Source: JAVJUV01 sp047314965 (GTDB lineage: Bacteria > Pseudomonadota > Alphaproteobacteria > Rhodobacterales > Rhodobacteraceae). From it: a DNA stretch of 64,000 nt. Shown piece after piece: positions 17,360-25,624 of the stretch. The stretch covers positions 119,422 to 183,421 of the forward strand of contig NZ_JBLBVK010000051.1 in the NCBI RefSeq assembly GCF_047314965.1, given 5' to 3'. The position numbers were made by a program, and so were the translations under genes. Numbering within the stretch: position 1 is the stretch's first letter; each line of letters opens with the position of its first letter. The notes under the pieces are model-generated. The model was not told the DNA's origin and made no database searches. It saw only the letters and a program-made list of their open reading frames with translations.

Positions 17360-17893
17360 ATGTATCCCGCGATCCGAGCTGCGAAAGAGTATTGGTCGAC
17401 GCGCAGGGCCGGCACGGTCGCGGTCGGCCATGACCATGTCACCTCGCTGATCGTCTGGCCCTGGGATCTGGACGTGTTCCTGGAGCTGAACAACGGCCGG
17501 GTTCTGACCCTGTTCGACATCGGACGTCTTGGGCTGTTCCGGCGCATGGGCATTCTGGACACGCTGAAGCGCAAGGGCTGGTACGGCACGGTCGCGGGCA
17601 CGGCGATCCGGTACCGCAAGCGCATCACCGTGTTCCAGAAACTGGAGATGCGGACACGCGTGACGGGTTGGGACGAACGGTTCACCTATTTCGAACAGTC
17701 CTTCTGGCGCGGAGAGACCTGCATGGCCCATGCCGTGCTGCGGACGGCGATCACCGGCGGCAAGGGGATCATCCCGACGGCCGAGGCGGCCCAGGCGCTT
17801 GGGATGCCGGCGGAAAGCCCGCCCCTGCCGGAGTGGATTCTCCACTGGCGGGATGCAGAAATCCAGCGGACGTGGCCACCGGAACGGCGTTGA
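17360..17893 (+). CDS. Acyl-CoA thioesterase-like (hotdog fold) protein
   Basis: The 177-residue protein has the 4HBT/hotdog pattern: LDVFLELNNGRVLTLFDIGRLGLFRRMG for the first helix, then strands including YRKRITVFQKLEMRTRVTGWDERFTYFEQSFWRGE. The ATG is preceded by a strong AGGAGGTG. This family hydrolyses acyl-CoA thioesters in the cytosol; the substrate is unknown. It is divergent from yggT. The MFS gene follows after about 60 bases and may be co-transcribed. Confidence 0.8.
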   Translation: MYPAIRAAKEYWSTRRAGTVAVGHDHVTSLIVWPWDLDVFLELNNGRVLTLFDIGRLGLFRRMGILDTLKRKGWYGTVAGTAIRYRKRITVFQKLEMRTRVTGWDERFTYFEQSFWRGETCMAHAVLRTAITGGKGIIPTAEAAQALGMPAESPPLPEWILHWRDAEIQRTWPPERR

Positions 17894-17952
17894 CCATTGC
17901 CCTTGGCCACTGTGGCTGTCTTAGTGTGCACGGGCGACAGGGGATCAGCCGC

Positions 17953-19311
17953 GTGACACGAAAGAGACTTTGGGGCTGGTACTTTTTCGACTGGGCAAGC
18001 CAGCCTTATCACACGCTTCTCGTCACCTTCATCTTCGGCCCGTATTTCGTATCCGTTGCCCAGAACGCCTTTCGGGAACAGGGTCTGGCCGAAGAGGTCG
18101 CCAAGGCCGACGCGCAGGGGATGTGGTCGTTCGGGCTTCTCGCCACGGGCCTGATGATCGGTTTCGGAGCGCCCCTGCTGGGTGCGCTGGCCGATACCGC
18201 CGGCCGGCGCATGCCGTGGGTCGTGGGGTTCTCAGTCATGTGCGCCACCGGCGCCACCGGCCTTTGGTGGGTCATGCCGGACGGGTCGAACCTGGGGTGG
18301 GCGTTGATCTTCTTCGGGCTGGGTTTCATCGGCGCCGAATACGCGTTGATCTTCACCAACGCCCAGCTTCCGACGCTGGGACCGAGAAAGGAAATCGGGC
18401 GCATCTCGGGCTCGGGCTTCGCGTTCGGTTATCTCGGCGGGCTGGTTTCGCTGATCATCGCACTTGTTCTCCTGGTCGAACAGCCGAACGGGCTGACCGT
18501 CGCGGGTCTGGAACCCGTTTTCGGCCTCGATCCCGAGGCGCGCGAGGGCACGCGCTTCGTCGGACCCTTCGTCGCACTCTGGTTCGCCATCTTCATGGTC
18601 CCCTATTTCCTCTGGGTCCGGGAAGTCGCCCCGCCGCCGACGCACGGCACCATGGCCGACGCCATGGCGGGCCTTGGCCGGTCACTCAAATCCGTCGCGG
18701 AACGGCGCAGCCTTGCTGCCTATCTGGGCGGATCGATGTTGTACCGTGATGCGCTGAACGGGCTTTACGGTTTCGGAGGCACCTATGCCACACTGGTGCT
18801 GGGCTGGGAGATCGCGAAGGTGGGCGTTTTCGGCGTGATCAGCGTGATTGCCGCCGCCGCCTTCTCGTTCCTCGGCGGTCGCCTCGACAGGACATTCGGC
18901 CCCAAGCCGGTGATCGTGGGATGCATCATTGGGCTATCGACGGTCTGCGCGCTGATCCTGTCGATGACGCCTGTCTCGATCGCAGGTGTCCCTATCGCGC
19001 CGGGCTCGTCCCTTCCCGACGTCGTCTTTCTGGTCTGCGGCGTGTTCATCGGCGGTCTCGGCGGAATCCTGCAAGCCGCCAGCCGGTCGCTGATGGTGCG
19101 CCACGCGGATCCCGAGAGGCCGACGGAAAGCTTTGGTCTTTATGGCTTGTCCGGGCGCGCCACTGCTTTTCTGGCGCCGATGCTGATCGGCGCCGTCACG
19201 GTCGCGACCGACAGTGTCCGACTTGGAGTGGCGCCGCTGATCCTTTTGTTTCTTTTGGGGCTGGTTCTGCTATTCTGGGTGAAACCGGACGGAGATCGAG
19301 CAGAAGAATGA
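17953..19311 (+). CDS. UMF1/Atg22-type major facilitator permease
   Basis: The protein of about 452 residues has 11-12 membrane helices and the UMF1 start (WGWYFFDWASQPYHTLLVTF). Other family features are APLLGALADTAGRR between helices and SFLGGRLDRTFGPKPV in the second half. The family resembles the vacuolar amino acid effluxer Atg22. The best start is GTG at 17953, preceded by AGGGGA; an upstream GTG at 17923 is possible. The stop overlaps the mepA start (ATGA), so the genes are translationally coupled. Confidence 0.83.
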   Translation: MTRKRLWGWYFFDWASQPYHTLLVTFIFGPYFVSVAQNAFREQGLAEEVAKADAQGMWSFGLLATGLMIGFGAPLLGALADTAGRRMPWVVGFSVMCATGATGLWWVMPDGSNLGWALIFFGLGFIGAEYALIFTNAQLPTLGPRKEIGRISGSGFAFGYLGGLVSLIIALVLLVEQPNGLTVAGLEPVFGLDPEAREGTRFVGPFVALWFAIFMVPYFLWVREVAPPPTHGTMADAMAGLGRSLKSVAERRSLAAYLGGSMLYRDALNGLYGFGGTYATLVLGWEIAKVGVFGVISVIAAAAFSFLGGRLDRTFGPKPVIVGCIIGLSTVCALILSMTPVSIAGVPIAPGSSLPDVVFLVCGVFIGGLGGILQAASRSLMVRHADPERPTESFGLYGLSGRATAFLAPMLIGAVTVATDSVRLGVAPLILLFLLGLVLLFWVKPDGDRAEE

Positions 19312-20171
19312 ACCTGCGTCTGATAGCAGCCGCTTTGACTGCGGCAGTGCTGGCCTGTACGCCAGCGTTTAGCCAACCTCTGGCGAAAGAGCTTTTCGGA
19401 TCGGAGCGCACGGCTTCGCCGCACAAGCCCGCGCCTCTTGGCGGTTACGCCAAGGGGTGTCTGGCCGGAGCCGAGCAATTACCCGAGACCGGGCCCACCT
19501 GGCAGGCCATGCGGCTGAGCCGGAACCGGAACTGGGGACACCCGGAAACGATCGAGTTCATCGAGCGGCTTTCAAGCTTTGCCGCAACGCAGCCGGGCTG
19601 GAACGGGCTGTACATCGGGGACATCTCTCAGCCGCGGGGCGGACCGATGCTGAGCGGGCACAGCAGCCATCAGTTGGGCCTCGATGTCGATATATGGATG
19701 TTGCCTGCAGGGAATCTGAACCTTACGCGTTCGGAGCGGGAAAAGATCTCGTCCGTCTCTATGCGCCGGGCAAACGGCGCCTATGTGAACGGGAATTGGA
19801 GCATTGCGCATCATCGCATTTTGAAACAGGCGGCAAAGGATCCTGCCGTCGCCCGGATTTTTGTTTTCCCCGGCGCCAAGGTGCAGATGTGCAAGGATGA
19901 GAAAGGTGACCGGAGCTGGCTGAGAAAGATCCGTCCCTGGTGGGGGCATCACTATCATTTTCATGTGAGGCTGACCTGTCCGCGGGGTACGCGAGGCTGC
20001 GAAAACCAGTCGGAGCCGCCAGCCGGGGATGGGTGTGCGGACGCGGAAAAATGGGTGCAGGACATCCTCAACCCGCCGCCTCCGGACCCGAATGCACCGC
20101 CTCCGAAACCACGCCGCGAGTACGTTCTGGCCGATTTGCCGAAGCAATGCGCGCAAGTCTTGTCGCGCTGA
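19308..20171 (+). CDS. mepA: Penicillin-insensitive murein endopeptidase MepA
   Basis: The 287-residue protein has a cleavable signal peptide (MNLRLIAAALTAAVLACTPAFS, cut near FSQ). Its zinc-site motifs are HSSHQLGLDVDIWM around residues 115-128 and WWGHHYHFHVRL near 215, as in E. coli MepA. It cleaves D-alanyl-meso-diaminopimelate cross-links in periplasmic peptidoglycan. A proline-rich tail (NPPPPDPNAPPPKPRR) precedes the end. It overlaps the MFS gene by 4 bases and the following gene by 25. Confidence 0.93.
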   Translation: MNLRLIAAALTAAVLACTPAFSQPLAKELFGSERTASPHKPAPLGGYAKGCLAGAEQLPETGPTWQAMRLSRNRNWGHPETIEFIERLSSFAATQPGWNGLYIGDISQPRGGPMLSGHSSHQLGLDVDIWMLPAGNLNLTRSEREKISSVSMRRANGAYVNGNWSIAHHRILKQAAKDPAVARIFVFPGAKVQMCKDEKGDRSWLRKIRPWWGHHYHFHVRLTCPRGTRGCENQSEPPAGDGCADAEKWVQDILNPPPPDPNAPPPKPRREYVLADLPKQCAQVLSR

Positions 20172-21010
20172 TCCTCGCGGCAGGTGCTCAGCAGGTATTC
20201 GCGGAAGAACTCGTTCCGATCGGCCGCTATGACTGGGACACGGATCTGATCGTCGGACTGTCCGGGCTTGAGGTTTCCGAGGACGGCAGCCGTTTTCACG
20301 CGGTCGGGGATCGCGGCTTCTGGATGACGGGCCGCTTCGAGCGGGATGGAGAGGTCATCGTCGACATCGAGCTCGACCGGCTCGAGGCGCTTTACGGTCA
20401 GAACGGGTATCCTGTCAGTGCGCGTCGGGTCGGGGACTGGTCGGACGCGGAAGGCCTGGCGATCGCGCCTGACGGGACGGCCTGGGTTTCGTTCGAGCGG
20501 TGGGCGCGCGTTTCACGCTACGAGGGCGGCTTGCACGCCGTTCCTCAGTGGATCAAGGATCACCCGACCTTCTACGATCTGGCGGACAACTGGGAGCTTG
20601 AAGCGGTGGCCCTGTCACCGGACGGCATTTTGTATGCTTTCTCGGAGAAGCCCCTGAATGCAGGCTTCCCGATCTATCGGCTCGACGGCGATACCTGGAC
20701 GATTGACGGATACCTGCCCGAAAACGATCTTTTTGCGATCGTCGGGGCGGATTTCGACGAAAATGGCGACCTCTACATCCTGGAGCGCAAGCTGGTTGTT
20801 GGGCTTTGGTGGCAGAACCGCATTCGCAGGGTGCGCCTTGACGGAAGCGAGGACCGGGTTCTCTGGACGGGCGAGCGGGGTGAGTACCTGAACCTCGAAG
20901 GGATCGCGGTCTGGCGGGATAACTCGGGACTTCGCCTGACACTCGTCTCGGACAACAACGGGGAAGAGAATGAGCCGGCGCAATTCGTCGAGTTCCGCTT
21001 GACCGAGTGA
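20147..21010 (+). CDS. Esterase-like-activity-of-phytase family exported protein
   Basis: The 287-residue protein has a signal peptide (MRASLVALILAAGAQQVFA). Repeated beta-propeller-like stretches follow: GLEVSEDGSRFHAVGDRG, AEGLAIAPDGTAWVSFER, LEAVALSPDGILYAFSE and DFDENGDLYILER. These are typical of the phytase-esterase-like family (PF13449). It should be periplasmic; the substrate is not clear. The ATG lies inside the end of mepA. Confidence 0.78.
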   Translation: MRASLVALILAAGAQQVFAEELVPIGRYDWDTDLIVGLSGLEVSEDGSRFHAVGDRGFWMTGRFERDGEVIVDIELDRLEALYGQNGYPVSARRVGDWSDAEGLAIAPDGTAWVSFERWARVSRYEGGLHAVPQWIKDHPTFYDLADNWELEAVALSPDGILYAFSEKPLNAGFPIYRLDGDTWTIDGYLPENDLFAIVGADFDENGDLYILERKLVVGLWWQNRIRRVRLDGSEDRVLWTGERGEYLNLEGIAVWRDNSGLRLTLVSDNNGEENEPAQFVEFRLTE

Positions 21011-21084
21011 CGCAGGAGCGTTAGAGCGCCGCGTCCCGTGACGGGACCAAGTCTCCGGCCACCTTGTCAAAACGGAACCATGAC

Positions 21085-21705
21085 ATGACCCGCATTCTTC
21101 CCGGCATCCTTGCCATGGCCACTATCGTCGTGGCCTCCAACATCCTCGTCCAGTTCCTCTTCGGCCAATGGCTGACGTGGGGCGCTTTCACCTATCCACT
21201 GGCGTTTCTGGTCACCGACGTGATGAATCGCGTCTATGGAGCTTCGGTTGCCCGAAAGGTCGTCTTTGCCGGCTTCCTGACCGGCGTCGCCTGTTCGGTC
21301 GTCGGTACGCAGATCATGGGCGAGTTCGGCCCCCTGGTGACGTGGCGCATCGCGCTTGGCTCCGGGCTGGCCTTCCTTACCGCGCAGATGCTGGACGTGT
21401 CGATCTTCGATCGTTTGCGCGAGGGCAACTGGTGGCGCGCGCCTCTCGTCTCGACGCTGGTGGGATCGGCAGTCGATACGGCGCTATTCTTCACCATCGC
21501 GTTTTCGGCATCGCTGTCTTGGATCGAACCGGCGAACGACGTTTCCTGGGCCGGAGAAGCCCTGCCCCTTCTGGGCGCAGGCCCGATCGTCCCGCTATGG
21601 GTTTCCCTAGCCGTCGCTGACTGGGGTGTGAAACTTGCCCTTGCTTTGATCGCTTTGGTGCCATTTCGCCTTATCGTGAAGCGCATGACCACAACGATTG
21701 CGTAA
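21085..21705 (+). CDS. yhhQ: Queuosine precursor transporter (VUT family, YhhQ-like)
   Basis: The 206-residue protein has five or six membrane helices and the VUT hallmarks: VVASNILVQF, AFTYPLAFLVTDVMNRVYG near the N-terminus, then DVSIFDRLR and GSAVDTALFFTIAF. Members import preQ0/preQ1 for queuosine in tRNA. The queuosine enzyme QueG is encoded elsewhere in the window. The ATG at 21085 is preferred over an upstream TTG at 21064. I saw no preQ1 riboswitch in the 74 bases before it. Confidence 0.88.
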   Translation: MTRILPGILAMATIVVASNILVQFLFGQWLTWGAFTYPLAFLVTDVMNRVYGASVARKVVFAGFLTGVACSVVGTQIMGEFGPLVTWRIALGSGLAFLTAQMLDVSIFDRLREGNWWRAPLVSTLVGSAVDTALFFTIAFSASLSWIEPANDVSWAGEALPLLGAGPIVPLWVSLAVADWGVKLALALIALVPFRLIVKRMTTTIA

Positions 21706-21760
21706 ATTAATTTGACAGACACAAAATCTGTGCCAACCTCAAGATATCGGCAACGCAATG

Positions 21761-21776
21761 AAAGGAGGTGGTCCAG
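21761..21776 (+). promoter_or_regulatory. Ultra-long Shine-Dalgarno sequence
   Basis: AAAGGAGGTGGTCCAG can pair with the 3' end of 16S rRNA (GGCTGGATCACCTCCTTT) over all 16 bases, with a single G-U pair. Ordinary ribosome sites in this window match 4-7 bases. The site is placed correctly for the GTG at 21776. Confidence 0.75.
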
Positions 21777-21832
21777 TGTCTAGAGTGATATTGGAGAGAG
21801 GTGTCGGAACAGTCAGGGGGGCCGTCGTCTGA
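21776..21832 (+). CDS. 18-codon leader ORF with rare codons
   Basis: The GTG lies 7 bases after the GGAGG core. The frame reads MSRVILERGVGTVRGAVV and ends at TGA. It uses AGA twice plus AGG, ATA, TTG, GGA, ACA and GGG, codons that are scarce in the surrounding genes. An in-frame ATG at 21758 would add six residues but would lie in front of the Shine-Dalgarno element. The peptide resembles no enzyme; a translated sensor leader is the best guess. Translation is unproven. Confidence 0.45.
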   Translation: MSRVILERGVGTVRGAVV

Positions 21833-21904
21833 GGGCAGACCCGAGGACAGAACACTCCTGATTGGGCATTCAGTTCCCTAACTGGCCCATCTCTGAGAAA
21901 CTCG

Positions 21905-21940
21905 GAAGGGTCGCCACGGCAGGCGACCCTTCTTCGATTT
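21905..21940 (+). terminator. Strong intrinsic terminator candidate 18 bases before arfB
   Basis: GAAGGGTCGCC and GGCGACCCTTC form a perfect 11-bp stem with loop ACGGCA, followed by TTCGATTT. It ends just before the arfB ATG, so arfB expression would need readthrough or a promoter overlapping this region. Confidence 0.7.
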
Positions 21941-21958
21941 CGGGCCCATGCATTCGCA

Positions 21959-22372
21959 ATGAAGATCACTCCAAGTATCGAGATCGCCGACTGGGAGATC
22001 ACCGAGCAGTTCGTGCGCTCGGGCGGTCCGGGTGGCCAGAACGTCAACAAGGTGTCTTCGGCGGTCGAGTTGCGGTTCGAGGCCGAGCGGTCTCCGAACC
22101 TGCCCGAGCCCGTGAAGCGGCGGCTGAAACGTCTGGCCGGGCGGCGCTGGACAAAGGAAGGCGCCATCGTGCTTCAGGTGAGCGAGGAGCGCAGTCAGGC
22201 ACGCAACAGGGAAATCGCGCGCGAGAGACTGGCGGAGCTGATCCGAAAGGCGGCCGAAAAGCCGAAGTCCCGGATTCCGACGCGGGTATCTCTGAACCAG
22301 AAACGCAAACGCGTCGCCGAGAAAAAGAAACGCGGCGAGGTCAAGGCGCTTCGGGGCAAGGTCGAAGACTAG
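21959..22372 (+). CDS. arfB: Alternative ribosome-rescue factor ArfB (peptidyl-tRNA hydrolase)
   Basis: The 137-residue protein has the GGQ motif at residues 22-27 (SGGPGGQNVNKVSS) and a long basic C-terminal tail rich in K and R (NQKRKRVAEKKKRGEVKALRGK). This is the architecture of ArfB/YaeJ, which enters the empty mRNA channel of stalled ribosomes and hydrolyses the peptidyl-tRNA. No Shine-Dalgarno sequence precedes the ATG, and a terminator hairpin lies immediately upstream. Its stop overlaps that of thiQ by 4 bases (CTAG). Confidence 0.93.
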   Translation: MKITPSIEIADWEITEQFVRSGGPGGQNVNKVSSAVELRFEAERSPNLPEPVKRRLKRLAGRRWTKEGAIVLQVSEERSQARNREIARERLAELIRKAAEKPKSRIPTRVSLNQKRKRVAEKKKRGEVKALRGKVED

Positions 22373-23055
22373 GCGAGATACCTTGAAAGCCCTTCGGGCG
22401 GGTCGGCGAAAAGCTCCTGCGTCGGCATCGGCGGGTGGACACGGCCATCCTCGACGAAAATCGTCCTGGGCGCCCGTTGAAGCGCATCCTGCGGATCATG
22501 GGTGACCATAAGGACCAGTGCGTCTGACAGAAGCTCCTGCACGAGGGCCAGCATTTCGCCCCTGAGCGCCGGACCCAGCGCCGAGAACGCTTCGTCCATC
22601 AGCACTATGGGACGGTCAGTCAGAAGGATACGCGCCAGCGCGGCCCGGCTTTGCTGACCACCGGACAGTTCTGCGGGACGCCTTGCCTCGAACCCGTCAA
22701 GCTCGACACGTGCGAGGGCGTCGCGCGCCCTCGCCCGGCTTTCCTCGGAGGGTCGCGCCGAGGGATCGGCCCCAAGCGACACATTGGTCAGAACGTCCAG
22801 ATGCGGAAAGAGATTGTGGTCCTGGAACAGGACCGCCACCGGGCGTTTCCCGGGCGGATCGTCTTTCAGGTCGCGGCCCTGCCAGAGGATCCGTCCGCTG
22901 TCGGGAAGGTCGAAGCCGGCGATAAGCGAAAGAAGTGTCGACTTCCCTCCGCCGGATGGCCCGATCACCGCAACGAGGCCCGGCGCTTCCATGGCGCAGT
23001 CGGCCGTGAGGGAAAACCCGTCCCGTTCGAAGAGAATCTTCTCAAGCGTCAGCAT
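22369..23055 (-). CDS. thiQ: Thiamine ABC transporter, ATP-binding subunit
   Basis: The 228-residue ABC ATPase has Walker A GPSGGGKST, a Q-loop segment FQDHNLFPHLDVLTNVSLG, the signature LSGGQQSRAALAR, and Walker B IVLMDEAFSALG. Position as the third gene of a riboswitch-controlled operon after thiB and thiP fixes the substrate as thiamine, thiamine phosphate or thiamine diphosphate. Its start overlaps the end of thiP by 14 bases. Confidence 0.93.
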   Translation of the reverse strand: MLTLEKILFERDGFSLTADCAMEAPGLVAVIGPSGGGKSTLLSLIAGFDLPDSGRILWQGRDLKDDPPGKRPVAVLFQDHNLFPHLDVLTNVSLGADPSARPSEESRARARDALARVELDGFEARRPAELSGGQQSRAALARILLTDRPIVLMDEAFSALGPALRGEMLALVQELLSDALVLMVTHDPQDALQRAPRTIFVEDGRVHPPMPTQELFADPPEGLSRYLA

Positions 23056-24610
23056 CGCGGCCAGCCCCCCGATCGAACAGGTAAAACGCTCCGAAGGTCA
23101 GCGCCAGCAGGAGAACTGCAGCGCCGCCCGCATCCTCCATGCGGTAGGCTCCCATGAGCCGGTAAACCTGTAGCGGCAGCGTAGCCGTCTCAGGATCGGC
23201 GAACAGGGCGATCACACCGAGATCGCCCATCGACAGCGCGGCGGACAGGCCAGCACCGAAGGCCAGGGGGCGGCGGATGCGCGGGAGAATCACCAGACGG
23301 AGCCGCGCCCAGCCCGAAAGGCCAAGGCTGTCGGCCAGGCGGCCATAATCCGCCTCGGCATTCCGGATCGCCGGGATCAAGGCGCGCAGGACAAAAGGCA
23401 GCGTCAGCATGGCGTTCACAAGGACCGTGACGGGAAGCGCAAACCGGGCCGGGTTGGCGGCGGGAAAAACCAGCAGGAACAGCCCGGTTCCGACGACAAG
23501 CGGAGAGGCCGCGACGGCAAGAAGCGCCGCGGTCTCGAGGTATCGCCCGGTCGCGCCGAGCCTGACCGCCGCAAGGCCGATGACGAGGGCAGAGGCCGTC
23601 ACCAGAACGGTCGCGGAGGCGGCAACGCCAAGCGACGTCAGCGCGGAGGACCAGACCACAGGAGGCAAGCCGGCGACGGCCGGCAGGCCGCGCAGGGCGA
23701 CCATCGCCATTGGGACGATAAGGAAAGCGGTGGCGGCGACGATGGCCGCGACGTCGATCAGGCGCAAGTCCAGCCGGTCCGCATCCCAGCGGCGCACCGG
23801 GCGATCAAGCCCGGTGCCTACCCCCGGAATGCCCGCGTAGCGGAGCGCAAGAAGCGCCGCAACACCGGTGATCAGCAGTTGGACAAGCGACAGGAGTGCA
23901 GCGCGGCCAAGGTCGAAATCGAACCGGATCGCCTGGTAGATTGCCAGTTCCACGGTCGTGGCGCGCGGCCCGCCGCCGAGAATGAGCGCGACCGCAAAAC
24001 TGGTGGTGCAGATCACGAAGACAAGAAGCGCCGCTCCGGGAACGACCTGCTTCAGCATCGGCCACTCCAGATGCCGACTGACAGCAGACGGTCCCATCCC
24101 GAGGCTTGCGGCAAGGCGGAAGCGCTCGGCGGGTATGGCCATCCAGCCCTGCAGGATCAGGCGTGTGGCAAGCGGCATGTTGAAGAACACATGGGCAAGG
24201 ACCACCCCGTGCAACCCGTAGATCGAGACAGGCGGCAGGCCAAGCCAGCCGAGGGCAGCGTTGACGATACCGTTTCGTCCGAACACGGCGAGAAGGCCGA
24301 AGATGGCGACAATCACCGGCAGGAGGAACGGCGCGCCGAGAAGGGTGATCAGGAGGCCGCGGCCGGGAAATCGCCGGCGCGCCAGCGCGCGCGCCACCGG
24401 AATGGCAAGAAGGACGGAGAAGCCCGCCGACAGAGCCGCCTGCCAAAGCGTGAAGCGTATCGCCGCCCAGTCCGCTGGACGCGGACCTTCGCCCGGCTCG
24501 GCGGTCATGAGAACCATGCTGCCCGTCAGCAGGATCAGGACCGGGACCGCGGATGCGGCAAGAATCCCGACCCAGACAGATGGGGTCAGCGGCTGAGCGC
24601 GTTCAGCCAT
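23042..24610 (-). CDS. thiP: Thiamine ABC transporter, permease subunit
   Basis: The 522-residue protein has about 12 membrane helices in two related halves, as in fused ThiP permeases. Each half has an EAA-like loop, for example ERFRLAASLGMGPSAVSRHLEWPMLKQV in the first and YGRLADSLGLSGWARLRLVILPRIRRP in the second. It forms the inner-membrane channel for ThiBPQ. It overlaps thiB by 25 bases and thiQ by 14. Confidence 0.93.
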   Translation of the reverse strand: MAERAQPLTPSVWVGILAASAVPVLILLTGSMVLMTAEPGEGPRPADWAAIRFTLWQAALSAGFSVLLAIPVARALARRRFPGRGLLITLLGAPFLLPVIVAIFGLLAVFGRNGIVNAALGWLGLPPVSIYGLHGVVLAHVFFNMPLATRLILQGWMAIPAERFRLAASLGMGPSAVSRHLEWPMLKQVVPGAALLVFVICTTSFAVALILGGGPRATTVELAIYQAIRFDFDLGRAALLSLVQLLITGVAALLALRYAGIPGVGTGLDRPVRRWDADRLDLRLIDVAAIVAATAFLIVPMAMVALRGLPAVAGLPPVVWSSALTSLGVAASATVLVTASALVIGLAAVRLGATGRYLETAALLAVAASPLVVGTGLFLLVFPAANPARFALPVTVLVNAMLTLPFVLRALIPAIRNAEADYGRLADSLGLSGWARLRLVILPRIRRPLAFGAGLSAALSMGDLGVIALFADPETATLPLQVYRLMGAYRMEDAGGAAVLLLALTFGAFYLFDRGAGRDADA

Positions 24611-25575
24611 TCTTCCAGAGCTTCATCACGGATGGCTGCTGCTTCCGCCGGCGGGAAGATCAGGGACTTGCCAGGTGTGATCAGGGTTTCGAAGCCCTCC
24701 GGCAGGCCTTTTGCAGGGGTTTTGGCGGGATACATCCAGTTGGTCGTCGGGATGACCTCCTGGAAGTCATCGGTCAGCATGAACTTCAGGAAGGCATCCG
24801 CCAGTTCCGGCTGGTCGGTGGACGCCAGTTTGCCCGCAACTTCAATCTGCATGTAGTGCCCTTCGTCAAATGCGGCGGCGGTCTTGCTGGCGTCCTCTTC
24901 GGCGATAAGGTGATAGGCGGGTGAGGTCGTGTAGCTGAGAACCATGTCGGCTTCACCTTCGAGGAAGAGGCCATAGGCTTCGGACCAGCCCGGCGTCACG
25001 GTGACGATATTGTCGGAGAGGCTCTCCCAGATCGCCGGCGCGTCGTCTCCATACGCCGCCTTGACCCAGAGAAGCAGGCCGAGACCGGGTGTCGAGGAGC
25101 GCGGATCCTGGATGACGATCGATAGCCCGCTGTCGCCAAGAGCGCGGAAATCGGAAGGCACTTCCGCCAAGTCGCTGTCATGGACAAAGGCGAAATAGCC
25201 CCAGTCGTAGGGAAGGAAGGTCGTGTCCTCCCAGGCATCGGGCAGGCTGAGACCCTCGACTGCGAGGTCATGCGCCGCGAACAGGCCGGTCTCGGCGGCG
25301 GCGGCGGTGAGGTTGGTGTCGAGGCCAAGAACCACGTCGGCATCGCTGCGCGTGCCTTCAAGGCGCACGCGCGCCAGAAGCGCCGCACCGTCCCCGGCCG
25401 CCACGAATTGCAGATCGCATCCGCAGGTTGCCTCGAAAGCCGCCTCGACGGCAGGGCCCGGCCCCCAGTCGGCGACGAAACTGTCATAGGTCAGAACGGT
25501 CAGGACTGGCTTTTCCTGCGCCACCGCCTGGGTGGTCGTCAAAAGCCCTGCCGCAAGAAGAATGGAAAAACGCAT
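24586..25575 (-). CDS. thiB: Thiamine-binding periplasmic protein
   Basis: The 329-residue solute-binding protein has a signal peptide (MRFSILLAAGLLTTTQAVAQ). Family features include LTVLTYDSFVADWGPGPAVEAAFE, YDWGYFAFVHD, QDPRSSTPGLGLLLWVKA and the C-terminal NWMYPAKTP. It captures thiamine compounds for the ThiPQ transporter. AAGGAG precedes the ATG, and a TPP riboswitch lies 50 bases upstream, so it is the first gene of a thiamine-repressed operon. Confidence 0.94.
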   Translation of the reverse strand: MRFSILLAAGLLTTTQAVAQEKPVLTVLTYDSFVADWGPGPAVEAAFEATCGCDLQFVAAGDGAALLARVRLEGTRSDADVVLGLDTNLTAAAAETGLFAAHDLAVEGLSLPDAWEDTTFLPYDWGYFAFVHDSDLAEVPSDFRALGDSGLSIVIQDPRSSTPGLGLLLWVKAAYGDDAPAIWESLSDNIVTVTPGWSEAYGLFLEGEADMVLSYTTSPAYHLIAEEDASKTAAAFDEGHYMQIEVAGKLASTDQPELADAFLKFMLTDDFQEVIPTTNWMYPAKTPAKGLPEGFETLITPGKSLIFPPAEAAAIRDEALEEWLNALSR

Positions 25576-25624
25576 CTCTCACTCCTTGTCTGGCCGGACG
25601 GGGGATCGGGGTGAGATGATCTCG

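Larger units (their letters stand above)
21712..21940 (+). ncRNA. Candidate structured leader or small RNA before arfB
   Basis: Between the transporter stop and arfB is a 253-base gap that looks like a compact transcription unit. It has TTGACA at 21712-21717, a 16-base element complementary to the 16S rRNA 3' end (21761-21776), an 18-codon ORF, a hairpin (TGGGC...GCCCA around CAGTT-CCCT-AACTG, 21863-21889) and an 11-bp terminator at 21905-21932. GACCCGAG (21838-21845) can pair with CTCG and GGGTC (21901-21904 and 21908-21912), which would break the terminator. Either a stand-alone small RNA or an attenuator-type leader for arfB fits. No good -10 box was found. Confidence 0.5.

Noticed and set aside
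21011..21084. preQ1 riboswitch before the queuosine-precursor transporter
   Set aside because: The 74-base gap lacks the short C-rich stem and A-rich tail of the known preQ1 classes.
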